Source: Brachypodium distachyon
Taxonomy: Eukaryota; Streptophyta; Magnoliopsida; Poales; Poaceae
DNA length: 64,000 bases
Direction of reading: 5' to 3'
Assembly: GCF_000005505.3 (NCBI RefSeq)
Contig: NC_016134.3
Coordinates: forward strand, 26,239,584-26,303,583
Shown here in pieces: positions 1-11,528 of this stretch. Positions within the stretch are counted from its first letter, which is position 1. Each line of letters begins with the position of its first letter. Position numbers and translations under genes: made by a program. The notes below the pieces were generated by a model. It had not been told where the DNA came from. It was given only the letters and a program-made list of their open reading frames with translations, and did not search any database.

Positions 1-2350
1 GCCCGTCTCGTCCTAGGCGCCGACCCCGCCGTCCCCGAGCGCCACCGACCGCGCCCCCGTCTCCGCCGTGCCGCACCGCGCCTCCCCGTGTCCTCCCCGA
101 CGCCCGAGGTCCACCCGAACGCCGCCCGCCTCCACGCCCGAGCCGCGCCACCGCCGGTTTCCGTCGCCGGAACCCTAACCCGCCGGTGAGCTTCCCCCGA
201 TCGATCTCGTCCGTCCATCCATCTCCAACGGTGTAGATTAGATCGTCCTTATTCACTTAAACCGAACCGGTACCAACGAATAGGAATGCGCCACGTGGCA
301 CCCGAGTTATAAAATAAAAATGTAATTTTATTTCCCCGGATTAATAAAAGGCATTTTTGCAGATAGGCCCCCGTAACTTCAAATGATCACAACTTTAAAT
401 CTGGCCAAATTTAGTGATCCACACCTTTTTGGAATCCTTAGGAAGTGTAGAATCTTTTGGCACTTTTAAAATTCAAATTTGAATATTTGAATCACATTCA
501 AATTACAGATTAGGGTTTTATACCATTTAAATCATAACTAATTATCTAGAAGTCCTTTTTGAATGAAACCAGTGCCCAAAATTTTGTTTTATTGTCCTCT
601 GTCCAATCGGACAGATAAATAAATATTTTGAATTAAATTATTCTGCAGATGCAAATAAAATCTCATTTTAGGGTTTAAACCCTAGCTTTTGCTTTTTGTT
701 TAAAATCCTAATTGCATATGCTTAAATTATTTATGCTTTGGAGCAGTAGATCACCCAAACAAAATAAACCAAACTCATGTCACATGTTCTGCAATGCATC
801 ATGGCATACATAATCTTTTGCTTGTATGGTGTGTTTTATGTGTGTGTATGTTTGCTTGATTGTATAGTTTTCTCGGAGAGCGAACTGTGTGACTGTGAAG
901 AGTGTCTGAATACCAACTACTATCAAGGCAAGTTCACGTTGATCATTTACGCATTATTTTATTGTGCACTAGATTTTATTAGTTGCATTGTCAGGATTAT
1001 TATTGTATCTATGCTAGCTATGATCTGTCCTAGTAGTATAGGATACCTTTGCCATGACTTCACCACCAATTGCCATCGTAGTAGTAAAATGCTATGCTAT
1101 GATAATATACGAGGGTGGTATTATTACAATGTGATGCTACTGAATTACAAATATAGTTTTCCTAGTGTATGGCAAAACAAGTAATTCAATGAACCGTCCT
1201 GGGTGGGCTGCTTTGAGTATTCGGATGTCGTGACGTTAGGTCCATTTCTATGGGTCCCTCTGAGTCGAGTCTCCGTGGATTCGGAGATGGATCGTCCATG
1301 GACGTCTCTCCCGTGGATTCGGGGAGCGCCTTCGTCACAATGTGGGATGCCACCCGGGATAACCAGAGACTGGACTAGTTTCCTATTTAGTAGCTTCCAG
1401 TACAACCACATGGTAATATGGGCTCTGCCTGGATGGAGTAAGAAATGTTTACCCAGATCCGAGGGATTGTACTGAGGTAGTTGTGTAGGTGGGAGCGCGG
1501 GTCCTTCAGGTGGTTTGGGTGAACATGTTCTGAAAATTTTTGAAGTCGATGCCGTTGCTACTCCACCCGGAGGACAGCAAGGGATTAACACGTCGAATTC
1601 TTGTGGGTAAAGTGTACCACCTCTCGAGTGTCAAACTAAGTACTTAGCCGTGTCTCCGGTTATGGACAATTATGAGCAACTGGATATTGGAGCTGTAAGG
1701 AAAGTCTCACTCATTCCAATTTCATAATAAAACGAATGGATTGAACTGGGTAGGAGCATTGATGTTTCTACTCAATGTGCCTAGGTTAATAGGAGCATGG
1801 GTGTTTCTACCCCGTGTCCAATAGAATTCAAAACTATTTGTCTAAAAATGATAGGATTTGAATAATGATGCTTTTATGCAAAATAGCCAAACCCCACAGC
1901 CAAACTATGCATGTACTTGGTAGGTCCTTTATAACTCTAGTGAGCTTGCCAATACATTCAAATGTATTGACCACGTAGTGGCTGCAATTAACAATGCAGG
2001 TGGATCCGACGATGAGTGAGGTTTGTCGTTTTGTCATGGGTCATGTGCTTACATTCCAACATGCTCTCACCTTGGAGTAGTGTGGCCCTTATGTTCTACA
2101 CTTTTCCGCTGCAGTATTTTGAAACATTGTTTTATGATGATGAAACAGTATTTGTTTATGCTGGCCCAAGAGGTCATGCGAGGTTGTAAGTACTATTTAA
2201 ATTCTGGATGATGCGATGTAATAAAGTACTTTTGACCTTTGTTTCTGTATACTTCATCATGAAACTGTGTGTGTGCTAGTGAGTCGATCCAGGGACTAGC
2301 ACAGTAAGCACAGAGATCGAACCCTAGTAAGGGGGAGGATCGCTTCATCT
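1..2350. repeat. LTR-retrotransposon LTR relic (gypsy-like), left part cut by the window edge
   Basis: There is no long coding frame. The stretch starts with a CCG-rich leader (1-200), continues as AT-rich sequence, and ends with a block near 2270-2350 that resembles the 3' ends of grass gypsy LTRs. The block 1541-1685 (pattern: ...TTGCTACTCC, GGAGGACAGCA, TAACACGTCG, TGTGGGT, GTGTAC, TAGCCGTGTC...) is clearly similar to 28295-28440, so both are copies of one dispersed family. I infer a decayed LTR or solo LTR. Neither terminus nor a TSD can be fixed, because the left end is outside the window. Confidence 0.5.
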
Positions 2351-2744
2351 TTAAGGATATCTTTACTTTTAATTAATCATATAAACCTTTCATATATTTT
2401 TTGTGTACACCATTGACTGTTCTGCATTTCGACGAGGCAAGAGCCCAATCTACTAGCAAAAAGGGCCGGTTAAGAAAAAAGGCCTGTTTAGATCTAAGCT
2501 TTTCATATATTTTTTGTGTACACCTTATACTGTTCTGCATTTCTATCAAGGTTTTTAAGTTGACAATTTCAGAAATGGACGAGACTAGGCAACCTATATA
2601 TTAGAACTAGGTAACCTATATATTAGAACCTGGTAACCTATATATTGCAAAAACAGATCTCTTTTTTTCTGCAAAAACACTGAGAAAACCAGATTCCCAC
2701 TCCTGGATATCAGAACAAGGTAACCTATATTTTTGGTCAACACC
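2351..2744. other. Intergenic, no gene seen; short internal duplication
   Basis: AT-rich sequence. A segment of about 35 bp (TCATATATTTTTTGTGTACA, followed by a similar tail ending TGTTCTGCATTTC) occurs at 2391-2430 and again at 2504-2545. Near 2590-2645 a short motif around AACCTATATATTAGAAC is repeated. I see nothing coding here apart from the downstream edge of the CIPK fragment. Confidence 0.5.
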
Positions 2745-3089
2745 AAAAAACAGGACTTCCATTTCCTCTTTCACATGTTTTTCCTGGTAAAAAAATAGTG
2801 ACCATCTGTTTAGTAATCTTATTTCAACCATAAAAGGCTAATGGTCTTTCCAGTGATAACACACCTCTGAATCTCCAAAAGCAGCATCAACATCATCAAA
2901 GCTAGTTTGGTATTTCTCGTAAAAAACAAGTGGCTTGTAGCCTTTTTTGAACCATGGATCTTTTAGTTGAGGGATAGTTTGCGGCCATGTAAGAAAAACT
3001 TACAGTAGAAGGATTAGGATCAAGAATTCTGGCAATCTTTTAGCTCCATCAGAAAACCAAGAGGGACAAGTAAATTGAGCTCCAGAGAT
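2745..3089 (-). pseudogene. CBL-interacting protein kinase (CIPK/SnRK3) fragment: end of kinase domain and linker
   Basis: Minus-strand translation gives family-typical CIPK blocks. From 3089 leftwards: ISGAQFTCPSWFSDGAK, then after a frameshift IARILDPNPST (to about 3004), then TIPQLKDPWFKKGYKP and YEKYQTSFDDVDAAFGDSE (to 2865, followed by a GT donor). After a short intron comes EKHVKEEME, starting at 2783 behind a TTTTTTTACCAG acceptor. These are the C-terminal lobe of the Ser/Thr kinase domain and the start of the linker before the NAF/FISL motif that binds CBL calcium sensors. The N-lobe, activation loop, NAF and PPI segments are absent. A frameshift lies near 3045, and about 20 bp sit between the two kinase blocks starting with GTAAGT. 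I call it a truncated pseudogene. Family recognition is strong; which CIPK it is remains open. Confidence 0.78.
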
Positions 3090-4500
3090 CTGTCAAAAGA
3101 AAGAGGGTAAATGAAAAATATAGTAATATACAACCAGTCAAATTTCTTACAACTCATAAAAGGGAGTTGGTCCGTGATTTCACTCATGAAACCATAAAGT
3201 TACGAAAACAGTAAACAAAGAACCAACCATTGTTGGCCAATAATCACAATACTACAAATATGTTCAGTTATAGGAAAATGATTTCTGAAATTGAACAGCA
3301 CCCAAAGCTTTAAAATTGTACTCTATATTGTCCTAAATTCCTCGAAAAGTACTTATTAAAAATCATGGGCATCGCACTTATAGGCTCCACAGTTACAATA
3401 ACAACCAATAATATCAGCAATTACAGTCTTGAGTCACATCTCCTTAGGTTCAAAACTCTTGAAATAAACCTGTAGCGCTTGACGTATTCTAATGACCAAA
3501 ACCAAGGAATTACAGTCTTGAGTCACATCTCCTCCGAGTATAATTTTTTACTATGAACTACAACTACTACGAAACAATAGTTTCAGACCACACATCGCGG
3601 AAAGGAATCGATCAAATTCATAGCCAGATGGATTATGCTGACGACAACATGTTTACGTTAAACATGCAGTTTCACCAAAAGTAATTATTTTATCAAGAAA
3701 TTACTAATGATTGAATTACCGTAGGAGCTATCTGAGACGGGGTGGGGTGAGGGTGTAGATGGGTACCTTCAAGCGGCGGTGCTTGGCGGCCTTCTCGTGT
3801 TTAATAGTGCTCACGACCCTGTCGTCACGGGTGTGAGGGTAGGCGAACGGGGCAGCGTCTCCTCGCCTTGGGTAGCGGTGACGCGGGGAAGCAGCCGGGG
3901 CCTCTGAGGCTGCAGCGTCGTCCTCGAATGAGAAAGGGAGGGGGGCGAAGGGCAGGGATCTTCGGCCTCGAATGAGAAAGGGAGGTGGGCGCATACGAGA
4001 TCGGAGAGGAGAGAGGCTGAGATTGGGGATGGCGGTGCAGCGAGAAACTCCAATACAATCAAGCTTCAGGAACTCCAACGCGAAATTGGGAGAGGAGAGA
4101 CGATTCGGGGAGGAGTTAACCACGGCTTCTGCCGTCGCCGGCCTTCGGGTATGTGTTTGAGGTGGCCCTCCGGATCTGAGTTTGGAGGGACGGAGGTTGA
4201 AGAGGACGGGAAGGAGAGGCGACCCGGCGGCGCGATGGCCGGATCCGGCAGGGGGGAAGCGATCGGCGCCCGCGCAGCTCGGGGAGACGGGAGGCAAGGA
4301 GAGCAGTGGGAGCAGAGGAGGGGAGGCCGTGGTGGCCCTGCCGGTTGGGGTGCCTAGCTCTGTGGCGACGCGGCCGATCCAGCGAGTAGGAGTTTGGGGA
4401 AGGGGCGGCGGCCGGTGAGGGAGAACTCATCGGCGTGACGGAAACGAGCGGCGGCATTTTGTGCGAGACTGGGGATCGATTCTGTGAGAGAAAAACAACG
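3090..4500. other. Intron-like AT-rich stretch then GC-rich block; no gene recognised
   Basis: 3090-3720 is AT-rich and could be remnant CIPK intron. 3728-4460 is GC-rich and open in several minus-strand frames, one ending ...HEKAAKHRRLK before a GTACCC donor-like site. It looks like a grass gene 5' end (5'UTR and first exon), but the predicted peptides are low-complexity Pro/Arg/Ser and match no family I know. It could be the former 5' end of the CIPK gene or a separate captured fragment. Confidence 0.3.
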
Positions 4501-5330
4501 TGGTCAGGAAAAAAAAACCGTGGGATAAGATGGAGGGTTCACGTGGGTGCCTTATGATTTAGGGTCACTGCCTTGTGGGGCCCACGTCTGGAGGGCCCAC
4601 GCACCAGTGAAACACAATCGCAAAGCATAGGTAAAAAGCGATCGGAGTGAGAATCGGAGAACACCAGGATCAATTGTTCGATTGATTTATTTCACCCATA
4701 TGGATGTAGTCATTTTTTGGACAAATTGTGACGTGGGTTTAAGCTACTCTCTCCGATACATATTAGTTATTGAAATATTACATGTATCTTTGTTTGATTG
4801 GACCAAATAGGATTTCTTCCAAGAGGTTGGAGTGGATGTAATTTTTCCTATAAAATGCATAGAATATAGTAAAATGAATCTTTAGTAAAAGTTCCTATAT
4901 GGTTTGAGATAAATATAGAGCCTATAGCAACGAAGATTTTCCTATATGGAATATAAGTCATTCATGCGTAAACTAATCAGAAGTCTAAACCATCAAAATA
5001 ATACGGCAATCTTGTAAATTTTCCACTCATACAAAAATCCCCTTAGCAATAGTTAGTCAACAATACCAGGCTTGACCATGACAGTAAGACTAAGGTGTTG
5101 ATTTCAGCGATTAGGAGACGAAGATTTGATTGCGACCGGCTCTACAAATTTAAATTTTCCAACAGATTTTAGGTGTTTATTACACTTGCAAATATATCGC
5201 ATACTCGTACGATGATTAGTATGATCCGTGCCGATGGATTAGTTTCTTTTGGGCTTCTCTGTTTCTTGGTGCAGGCTGCAGTTCCTTCCGTTTCCTTTCT
5301 TTGGCGTATTTGTATGTGTTTGTCTTCCTT
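4501..5330. other. Intergenic spacer, no gene seen
   Basis: AT-rich spacer. Around 4747-4790 there is one Stowaway-like half (CTCTCTCCGATACATATTAG) without a matching opposite terminus, probably a decayed MITE end. I see nothing coding. Confidence 0.4.
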
Positions 5331-5331
5331 G

Positions 5332-5340
5332 TTATATAAA
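5332..5340 (+). promoter_or_regulatory. Putative TATA box
   Basis: TTATATAAA lies about 165 bp upstream of the ATG at 5501, in a CT-rich region typical of grass promoters. The assignment is positional only. Confidence 0.35.
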
Positions 5341-5500
5341 GTCAGGTAGCGTTTGCTGTCAAAAAAAAAACCGAGTCCATGGCGGCCGTTCGGCATCCCT
5401 TCCCCTCCGCACACACACCACCTCAGCTCCTTCACTACGCTACCCAGACTCCCCCCCCACGCCACTGACACCCCACCCCCACCACAGATCCCCAGCCGCC

Positions 5501-5662
5501 ATGGACCACGACCTCAAGGACCGCCTCCTCCTCCCGCCCCGTGCCGCCTCTAACGCGCCTCACCGCGGCGGGCGGCAGCAGCGTCGTCGGAGTCGTCGCC
5601 GGCTGCAGCGGAGGGAGCGGCGTGTCCATCGACGTCAACGGCCCGAAGAAGCGCGGCGTTAG
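5501..5662 (+). CDS. Possible first-exon fragment of an unrecognised gene
   Basis: ATG in good context (GCCATGG) opens a short GC-rich frame beginning MDHDLKDRLLLPP and then running into an Arg-rich, improbable reading. The next frame reads LTRLTAAGGSSVVGVVAG over the same bases, which looks more protein-like, so there may be a frameshift near 5535. Downstream (5700-5830) is sequence of transposon or MITE character, so the exon is either the truncated start of a gene or a captured fragment. I do not recognise the family. Confidence 0.25.
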   Translation: MDHDLKDRLLLPPRAASNAPHRGGRQQRRRSRRRLQRRERRVHRRQRPEEARR

Positions 5663-6320
5663 CTCGTTTCCTTTTTTCTCTTGGCTCGTGTCAAATTTCA
5701 AAACAGGGTCCCTAAACAGCCTTTAGGGGCTCCCCTCAAATTTTAGGGTCCTAATATTTACCAACATCTTCAGCAGTACCCCCTATTCCACACCCCCTAT
5801 TTCGTTTATGACATGTGAGACCTACTTGTCAATGAGAGTTGTCTTTTCTTTTTATATTTTCTTTCTTCTTCTCCCTTTCTATTCATGATGCAGCCCAGTG
5901 CTATCTCTTCCCCATTCCTATCAATCCCCACCATTGGCACAAACCACGGGCAGGAGGCCGGCCTGAGCTGGCAGGGTTCGACGGGCAGAAGGGCTGGCCG
6001 GAGCTGGGCAGGGGAGCGGAGCCGTGGGGAGGGCGCCATGGGCAAGGGAGCGGAGCTCTTTCGCGGCGCCTCTGGTGATTTCCCGGCGTTTCTACCCCTC
6101 GCCGACCATGTTTCTGTGGCTCGGTAGCTCGCTGATTTTTTGGGTCTTACCGGTGGCTCGGCTGTGGCGGAGACGGCAGAGGCAAGGTGGGTGGTTCTAT
6201 CCTTTTGCTTCGTCGGCGGTGAGGTCCAACCGGCTGACCGGTGAGTTTGCTCCTTCTATTTCACTCGTTCAGTTCGTTTTGCTCTCTAGATGATTTGCTC
6301 CCCCTTTTGGTGTAGTTTTC
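5663..6320. other. Spacer with GC-rich gene-end-like sequence; no gene recognised
   Basis: 5700-5830 contains a palindromic AGGGGCTCCCCT and sequence reminiscent of DNA-transposon ends. 5930-6290 is GC-rich and open in several frames, but the peptides are low-complexity and not family-like. Confidence 0.3.
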
Positions 6321-6420
6321 AGTACTCCCTCTGTTCCTAATTTTCAGTACTCTCTCTGTTCCTAATTTTCAGTACTCTCTCTGTTCCTAATTTTCAGTAC
6401 TCCCTCTGGTATACTCCCTC
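6321..6420. repeat. 25-bp tandem repeat built from a Stowaway-like terminus, four copies
   Basis: AGTACTCCCTCTGTTCCTAA plus TTTTC repeats at 6321, 6346, 6371 and 6396 (exact 25-bp spacing). The core CTCCCTCTGTTCCTAA matches the terminal-inverted-repeat style of Stowaway MITEs, so this looks like local amplification of a MITE end. Confidence 0.75.
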
Positions 6421-6474
6421 AGTTTTGTCTTGCCCAAGAAAATTTTCAGGCCCACGACTTGCCGCTGGTTTTTC

Positions 6475-6484
6475 CATATAAAAG
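6475..6484 (+). promoter_or_regulatory. Putative TATA box of the TNP1-like gene
   Basis: CATATAAAAG precedes a C-rich likely transcription start and a 5' leader reaching the first coding exon at about 7041. Between them a 5'UTR intron is likely (AG at 7037-7038). Confidence 0.4.
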
Positions 6485-7040
6485 ATCCATAACCACCCCG
6501 AATTATCTCCCCCGCCCCAACACTTTCCCTGCTAAACAAGCGTCGTAGGAGACGAGATAATTACGATCGAGAAGGCAAGTCTCCATCGCGTTTGGTTCCT
6601 CCTCTCTACCTTGCTTGCTTCTGCTACCAAGGCTTCGATCCATGGCGTCTATCTCCAATTCCAGAAACACCGATGCCGACACAACCCGATGAGCTGGTAC
6701 GGCCCAAACCCATGAGGTCGAATTTGAGGAAGAACCGATGCTCCCAGGAGGCATAAGGTTTGTATCTGCCATAAAAACACTTTCCATAGTTTATCGCAAA
6801 TTGATTCTCTATCTGGATTGTTGTTCTTTTTGTTTTCAAATCGATTGATCGTGACGTGACGTTTCAATTTATTCGTCTGCTCGATCATTAGGTTTTCGAT
6901 TTTCCCATCCATGGATCATCTAAATTTTTTCCCATCGATGCATGTCATATTCATGTATGTCGTATAGGACAGATTCATGTATACTGCCAATCGATTGATG
7001 TGTGATTTCTTTGTGAACATATAGGGCACCCAAGTCAGGT

Positions 7041-10000
7041 GAGATATGGACTATAACCGTGCACTGCATGAGAGCACCAGGACTGCCTGAACGGATCGTC
7101 CGAGGACAAATTGACAAGTCCGACATATCATTTGAAGCCTTGGTAGGTTTCAAACAGCAGCTTGGGTATTCTGCCAGGGACTACCTATCCTACAAAAAGA
7201 GACATGGCCGTGATATAGCAACTGTGGTAGCGATTGATTTCCCCGCAGATGCAGTCCGAATGATGACGGAGACGGTTGAAGAGAAGGAAATCAGGGCTAT
7301 ACTGAGAGCAGACGAACAACATGACAAGCATGTCCAGATTACACCCATTAAGCGTCCGAGGGAGGGTACGCCTGATGTCGATGATGATGCTCCTGGTTCT
7401 GATGAACCAATAGATGCCTATAAAGATTGGCTTCTCGAGAGGGAAACACAAGGTTTGGTGTTGCCATGCATATATATAATTATCTACACACTGTGCTTTA
7501 GTAGACTGCACTCTTCATGACGTATAGTTTGGACTTCGCAGATCTACATGATGAATTCAGGAGAGAAGCAATCACAGCATACGAAGAATGGTTAAGGGAA
7601 GAAGGGCTTCTGGAGGAAATTAGTAATTATTTTGTACTTCGATCTTATTTCTTAATTATACAATATGTGAATGTACTAACTGTTTTTCTTTCAAAAACAT
7701 TCAGTGGCTTACAAGACATGTGTTCCGACCGAAGAACCTACACAAGTAGATGACGACAGCCAAGAGAGCAATGAGAGCAAAGACAGCAGCACAACACCAC
7801 CGCAACAATGGCCAAGTCATGCTAGACACAACAAGGATAAGGCAAAAGGTTTCTAAAGCTTCCTCAATATATCTTTACTGATTTCTATAGTGCAATTTTT
7901 GGTTCTTCAACAAGTAACTAATCTGCAAGTGCAATTCTGCACCTTTCATTTGATGTAGCTCCCAACAAACGCGGACGAGGTACGTTGAAAGGGCTAGCTG
8001 CGTCACGAAAGAGATTGAAGAGTCGCACTCAAAAACTTTCAATTGAATTCTCCCCAAACCTTGGTGGTCCCTGTGGAGATAACGCACGAACATTCGTGGA
8101 TGAGGTGGTGACGTACACCAGGTTATCTGCTCCACTAATTGGAGTTAAACGCTGGAAAGATATACACCAAGTCGTGAAGAATAAAATAGTAAATGATGTA
8201 ATGGTATGTTCATAGTCCATCAGTTTCTGTTTATTCGATCATTTAAAATATTCGGTCTCTCATCTGTTCATTTTTGTACAGCGTGGATGGGACCTGGCGA
8301 ACAAAGCCGATGCAAAGGAAATAATATTGTAGATTGCCAAAGAGCGCTACAAAGGATGGCGATCTTCTTTGAGTGCTACCTACAGAGCGTACAAGAATTA
8401 CGATGATAGAATGAGACACACGCCTGAAGACCTACACATTCTGGAGTGGCACTATTTGATCCTCTACTTTGGATCTTCAAAATTCAAGGTCATCAACTTC
8501 TTCCTAAAATTAAGAACTCGAGCAATCGTGCGGTTTTTGTTGCTTAACAGTAATTGTTCATTTTTTGCAGAGGGTTAGCAGCCAAAACTCCACTAATCGT
8601 AAACAGATGAAGACCCAACATGTGATGGGTTCAAAACCTTTCTCTCAGTGCAGCTGGGAACAAGTAAATATTAGTTGCATTTTTTAAAACTTCAGATTCA
8701 ACCAATAGTGGTATGTACTGACGTTCAATATGGCCTTCGTAGAGAGATGAAAATGATGTCGAGCCACGTCCCGTGGAACTTTGGCAAATCACTCACAGCA
8801 AGAAAGGAAAATGGTCAAACGACGTTTCTGAAAGAATTTACGTGAGTACAAAATTCTTCAAATTATTGCTTCACATTTAAATTCAAATATTCTTTCACAA
8901 CATGACCAAAATTATGAAACGCACTTGTTTCTTTCCCTCAGTTAAATGCACGCGAAAAGTTGGGTACGGCAAATTCAGAAGAGTTGCTGGAAGGAGAATC
9001 AAGAACGATGAGGCTCACAGCAGGTGAGGAAGACATTGTTTTGCAGTCTGCATACAAGGAGACAACAGGAACCAAAACAACCAAGTTACATGGTCGTGGA
9101 TATTTGTCGACCTATCCAACCAAAAACCAACTGCTTCAAGAAAGACTGGAACTACAGGCCCGTGAGGTTGAAATATTAAAAGAAAAGCTTGCAAAGGAAG
9201 CTGCTGAAAGGGAAGCAGAGAAGGAAGACCTAAAAAAATCCATTAGAGAAGAAATGAGGCAAGAGGTTCATGCTTTGTTGGCTCAGCACGGGTTATCAAC
9301 ACTTGTCCAGAAGGTAATCAACTTTGATTTATTATGGCAATGAACATATTTAAATGGTTATGATCCACTCCTATCCATATGAAAGCTATCTCACCTACCC
9401 TTTTTTGTAAACATGTAGAGTGCCCCTGAAACCAACAATGCAGAACATGAAGCTGCAACCATTCATGAAACAGAACAACACACACAAGAACCATTGCCGA
9501 AGGTCATGAAATTGAAGAATGTTTGCAACAATCGTGGATTTATGCATTTCGTTAGAGCTAACAATCTGCACTGGCTATGTAATTTTGAAATCAGCATACG
9601 ATTTTTAATAACTGCCATCTTGTTTTAAAGCATAGAGTACCCCTGCAACCATTGAGGCAAGAGACCCTGCAGCTATGAAGACAACAGATACCTATGATGC
9701 AACACAACTTGAAGCTACAAAGACTAAGGATATAAATGATGCAAAGACAACAGGAACACACCCTCAGGTAATGGCATATAACAATGCTTCCAAGCATCAA
9801 GGATATATGCATTTCAATATACAGTGCTAACATTGTTCCAACAACTTTAAAATGCCAGAAGCAGCCAGCAATCACTGCCAAGACACAAAAAGAAAATACG
9901 CCACCCACAAATCGCAATACGAAATCTTCCAAAGCTAAAGGTCCGGCGTTCTCTAAGGAAGCAGCTAAGGGGCCACATCAAACATACATTACTCCACAGC

Positions 10001-10237
10001 ATTTGGCGTTACAGCATGCTAAAACACGATCAGCAAGCAAGTTCAAAGATCAGGTAACTAGAACTGTGTTTTCTAATGCAAATCAAACTTTGCATTGCCA
10101 CTTCAGTTTTAAATTTTGTTGCTGCTTAATTGCAAGACATGTTCTATTTGGTTCATGTATCTCTTCAACAGGACAATGAAGACCTAACGGGGCTAGATGT
10201 TCCACAATCACAACACTCAAGATTGGTGATCCCATGA
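7041..10237 (+). pseudogene. CACTA accessory transposase, TnpA/TNP1-like (Transposase_24 family), 12 exons, one in-frame stop
   Basis: Exons with matching phases and GT-AG borders: ~7039-7452, 7542-7622, 7705-7848, 7959-8203, 8282-8488, 8571-8663, 8743-8841, 8942-9313, 9419-~9502, 9636-9767, 9859-10053, 10172-10237 (TGA). The first exon resembles the PB1-like N-terminal region common in these proteins (RAPGLPERIVRG, GYSARDYLSYKKRHG). Exons 4-8 form a Transposase_24-type (Ptta/En/Spm) domain, e.g. NKRGRGTLKGLAASRKRL, SAPLIGVKRWKDIHQVVKN and WSNDVSERIYLNAREKL. Next comes a Glu/Lys coiled coil (9130-9290), then a low-complexity tail encoded by similar small exons beginning SAPET and STPAT. Known members bind subterminal repeats, and such repeats follow this gene. 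One TAG at 8330-8332 interrupts exon 5; otherwise the frame is whole. The true start codon is unsettled: exon 1 has no upstream ATG in frame before 7068. Confidence 0.75.
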
Positions 10238-10539
10238 AGGCTGCCATGTTGTTCGATTGGATGAGTGGACAGTAATTGCTAGGTTCCATAGCTTCATATA
10301 TACAATGTATTTATTATGGATATGATCGTTATGTCCATGAGATTGTAAGAGTGAATGCTGGATTTATTTCAACAGTGGAATATATATTTTTGCATCATTT
10401 CTATTATGGTCGTATAATTGCATTTGAATTACCAGTTAAACATGCAAAACAATGCCGTTGCACCAGTCCTAGATCGTACAACGTCGTGCCATATTTCGTT
10501 GCGATGTAGAGCTTATAGCAATGTCACATTTTTTTGATG

Positions 10540-11528
10540 TGCTATCGGTGATCATCTTTTGTTTGAACCTGTAGCCACTCCTATAATTTTGCTGCCATAG
10601 CCCTTAGGGGCGAGCCTGTTGCCTCGCATCCCTCAGTTTGTTGCCCTAGCCTTTGCGCCTGTAGCCACTCCTATAATTTCATTGCCGTAGCCCTTTGGGC
10701 CTGTTGCCTCGCATCCCGGAGTTCGTTGCCCTAGCCTTTGAGCCTGTAGCCACTACTATAATTTTGTTGCACTATCCTTTGAGCCTATAGCCAGACTCTT
10801 AGAACGTTGCGTTAGCCCTTCACCTGTAGCGACGCCATGTTCCTCGTGGTTATAGGCAGTCAGCCTACAACAACGTGTCATATGACGTTGCGGCAACATG
10901 TAGGCCTGTTGCGATGGCACATGGTCTGTGGCAATACCCTTTAGGCTAGTTGCGACGTGCGATGTGTCGTTGCCATACTATGTAGGAATGTTGCTACCTC
11001 TTATGGATCGTCGCGATATTCTTTATACCTCTAGCCATGAGTCTTATTTCGTTGTGATATCCTATACGACTATAGCCATGACTCTTGTTTAATTGTGATA
11101 TCCTATGGACTATAGCCATGCCTCTTATTTCATCGTGATATCCTATACGACTATAGCAGCACCCAAGAGGGTTTCGCCACACCCATATATCGTTGCAAAT
11201 TACTGTATTGCTACCATACTCTGGCGTCGCAATAATGCTTTTTCACAACTAGCATGGGTTGTTGCCATTAGATCTATAGCAAATCCGCAATACAACTTAT
11301 GCATCGCAAAGATCGTTGCATAAATACACTATTGTCACGCCTCCCTTAGTTGCAATAAAGCATGTGGTATTTCGACACCCTAAATTCGGTTGCGTTACCA
11401 TATAGCATCGGTGTTTCTTGCCACGCCTACCAACGAAAATATTTAGTTGCGATTGCGCACTATTGCAACGAAAAACCACTTATTGCAACTAAAACCGGCC
11501 GTGGCTCCAGGGTGTACGCCTTGTAGTG
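10540..11528. repeat. CACTA subterminal repeat block and right terminus
   Basis: Units such as CCTGTAGCCACTCCTATAAT, GTTGCCTCGCATCCC, TTGCGATGGCAC and CTATAGCCATGA recur in direct and degenerate form. The block ends with TTGCAACTAAAACCGGCCGTGG and CTTGTAGTG. In CACTA elements such arrays are the binding sites of the TnpA-type protein. The base after the end is TAT; the corresponding left TSD was not located. Confidence 0.7.

Larger units (their letters stand above)
6475..11528 (+). mobile_element. CACTA (En/Spm) element, right end defined, left end not found
   Basis: A multi-exon TnpA/TNP1-like gene (7041-10237) is followed by about 1 kb of short degenerate subterminal repeats and a terminus CTTGTAGTG at 11520-11528. 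This is the reverse complement of the canonical CACTACAAG end of CACTA transposons. No matching left CACTACAAG end was found upstream, so the start given is the gene's putative TATA box. No TNP2/TnpD transposase was recognised. I infer a left-truncated or non-autonomous copy. Confidence 0.65.

Noticed and set aside
1..200. Coding exon in the CCG-rich leader
   Set aside because: No long frame with protein-like composition; similar leaders are common in grass LTRs.
3728..4457. Overlapping open minus-strand frames rich in Pro/Arg/Ser
   Set aside because: GC-rich composition alone opens these frames; no domain, and no support for a particular exon structure.
5434..5445. CACTACGCTACC as the left end of the CACTA element ending at 11528
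   Set aside because: Only six terminal bases match CACTACAAG, and no subterminal repeats follow.
6321..6420. CRISPR-like array
   Set aside because: 25-bp direct tandem units without unique spacers, in plant DNA; MITE-end amplification explains it.
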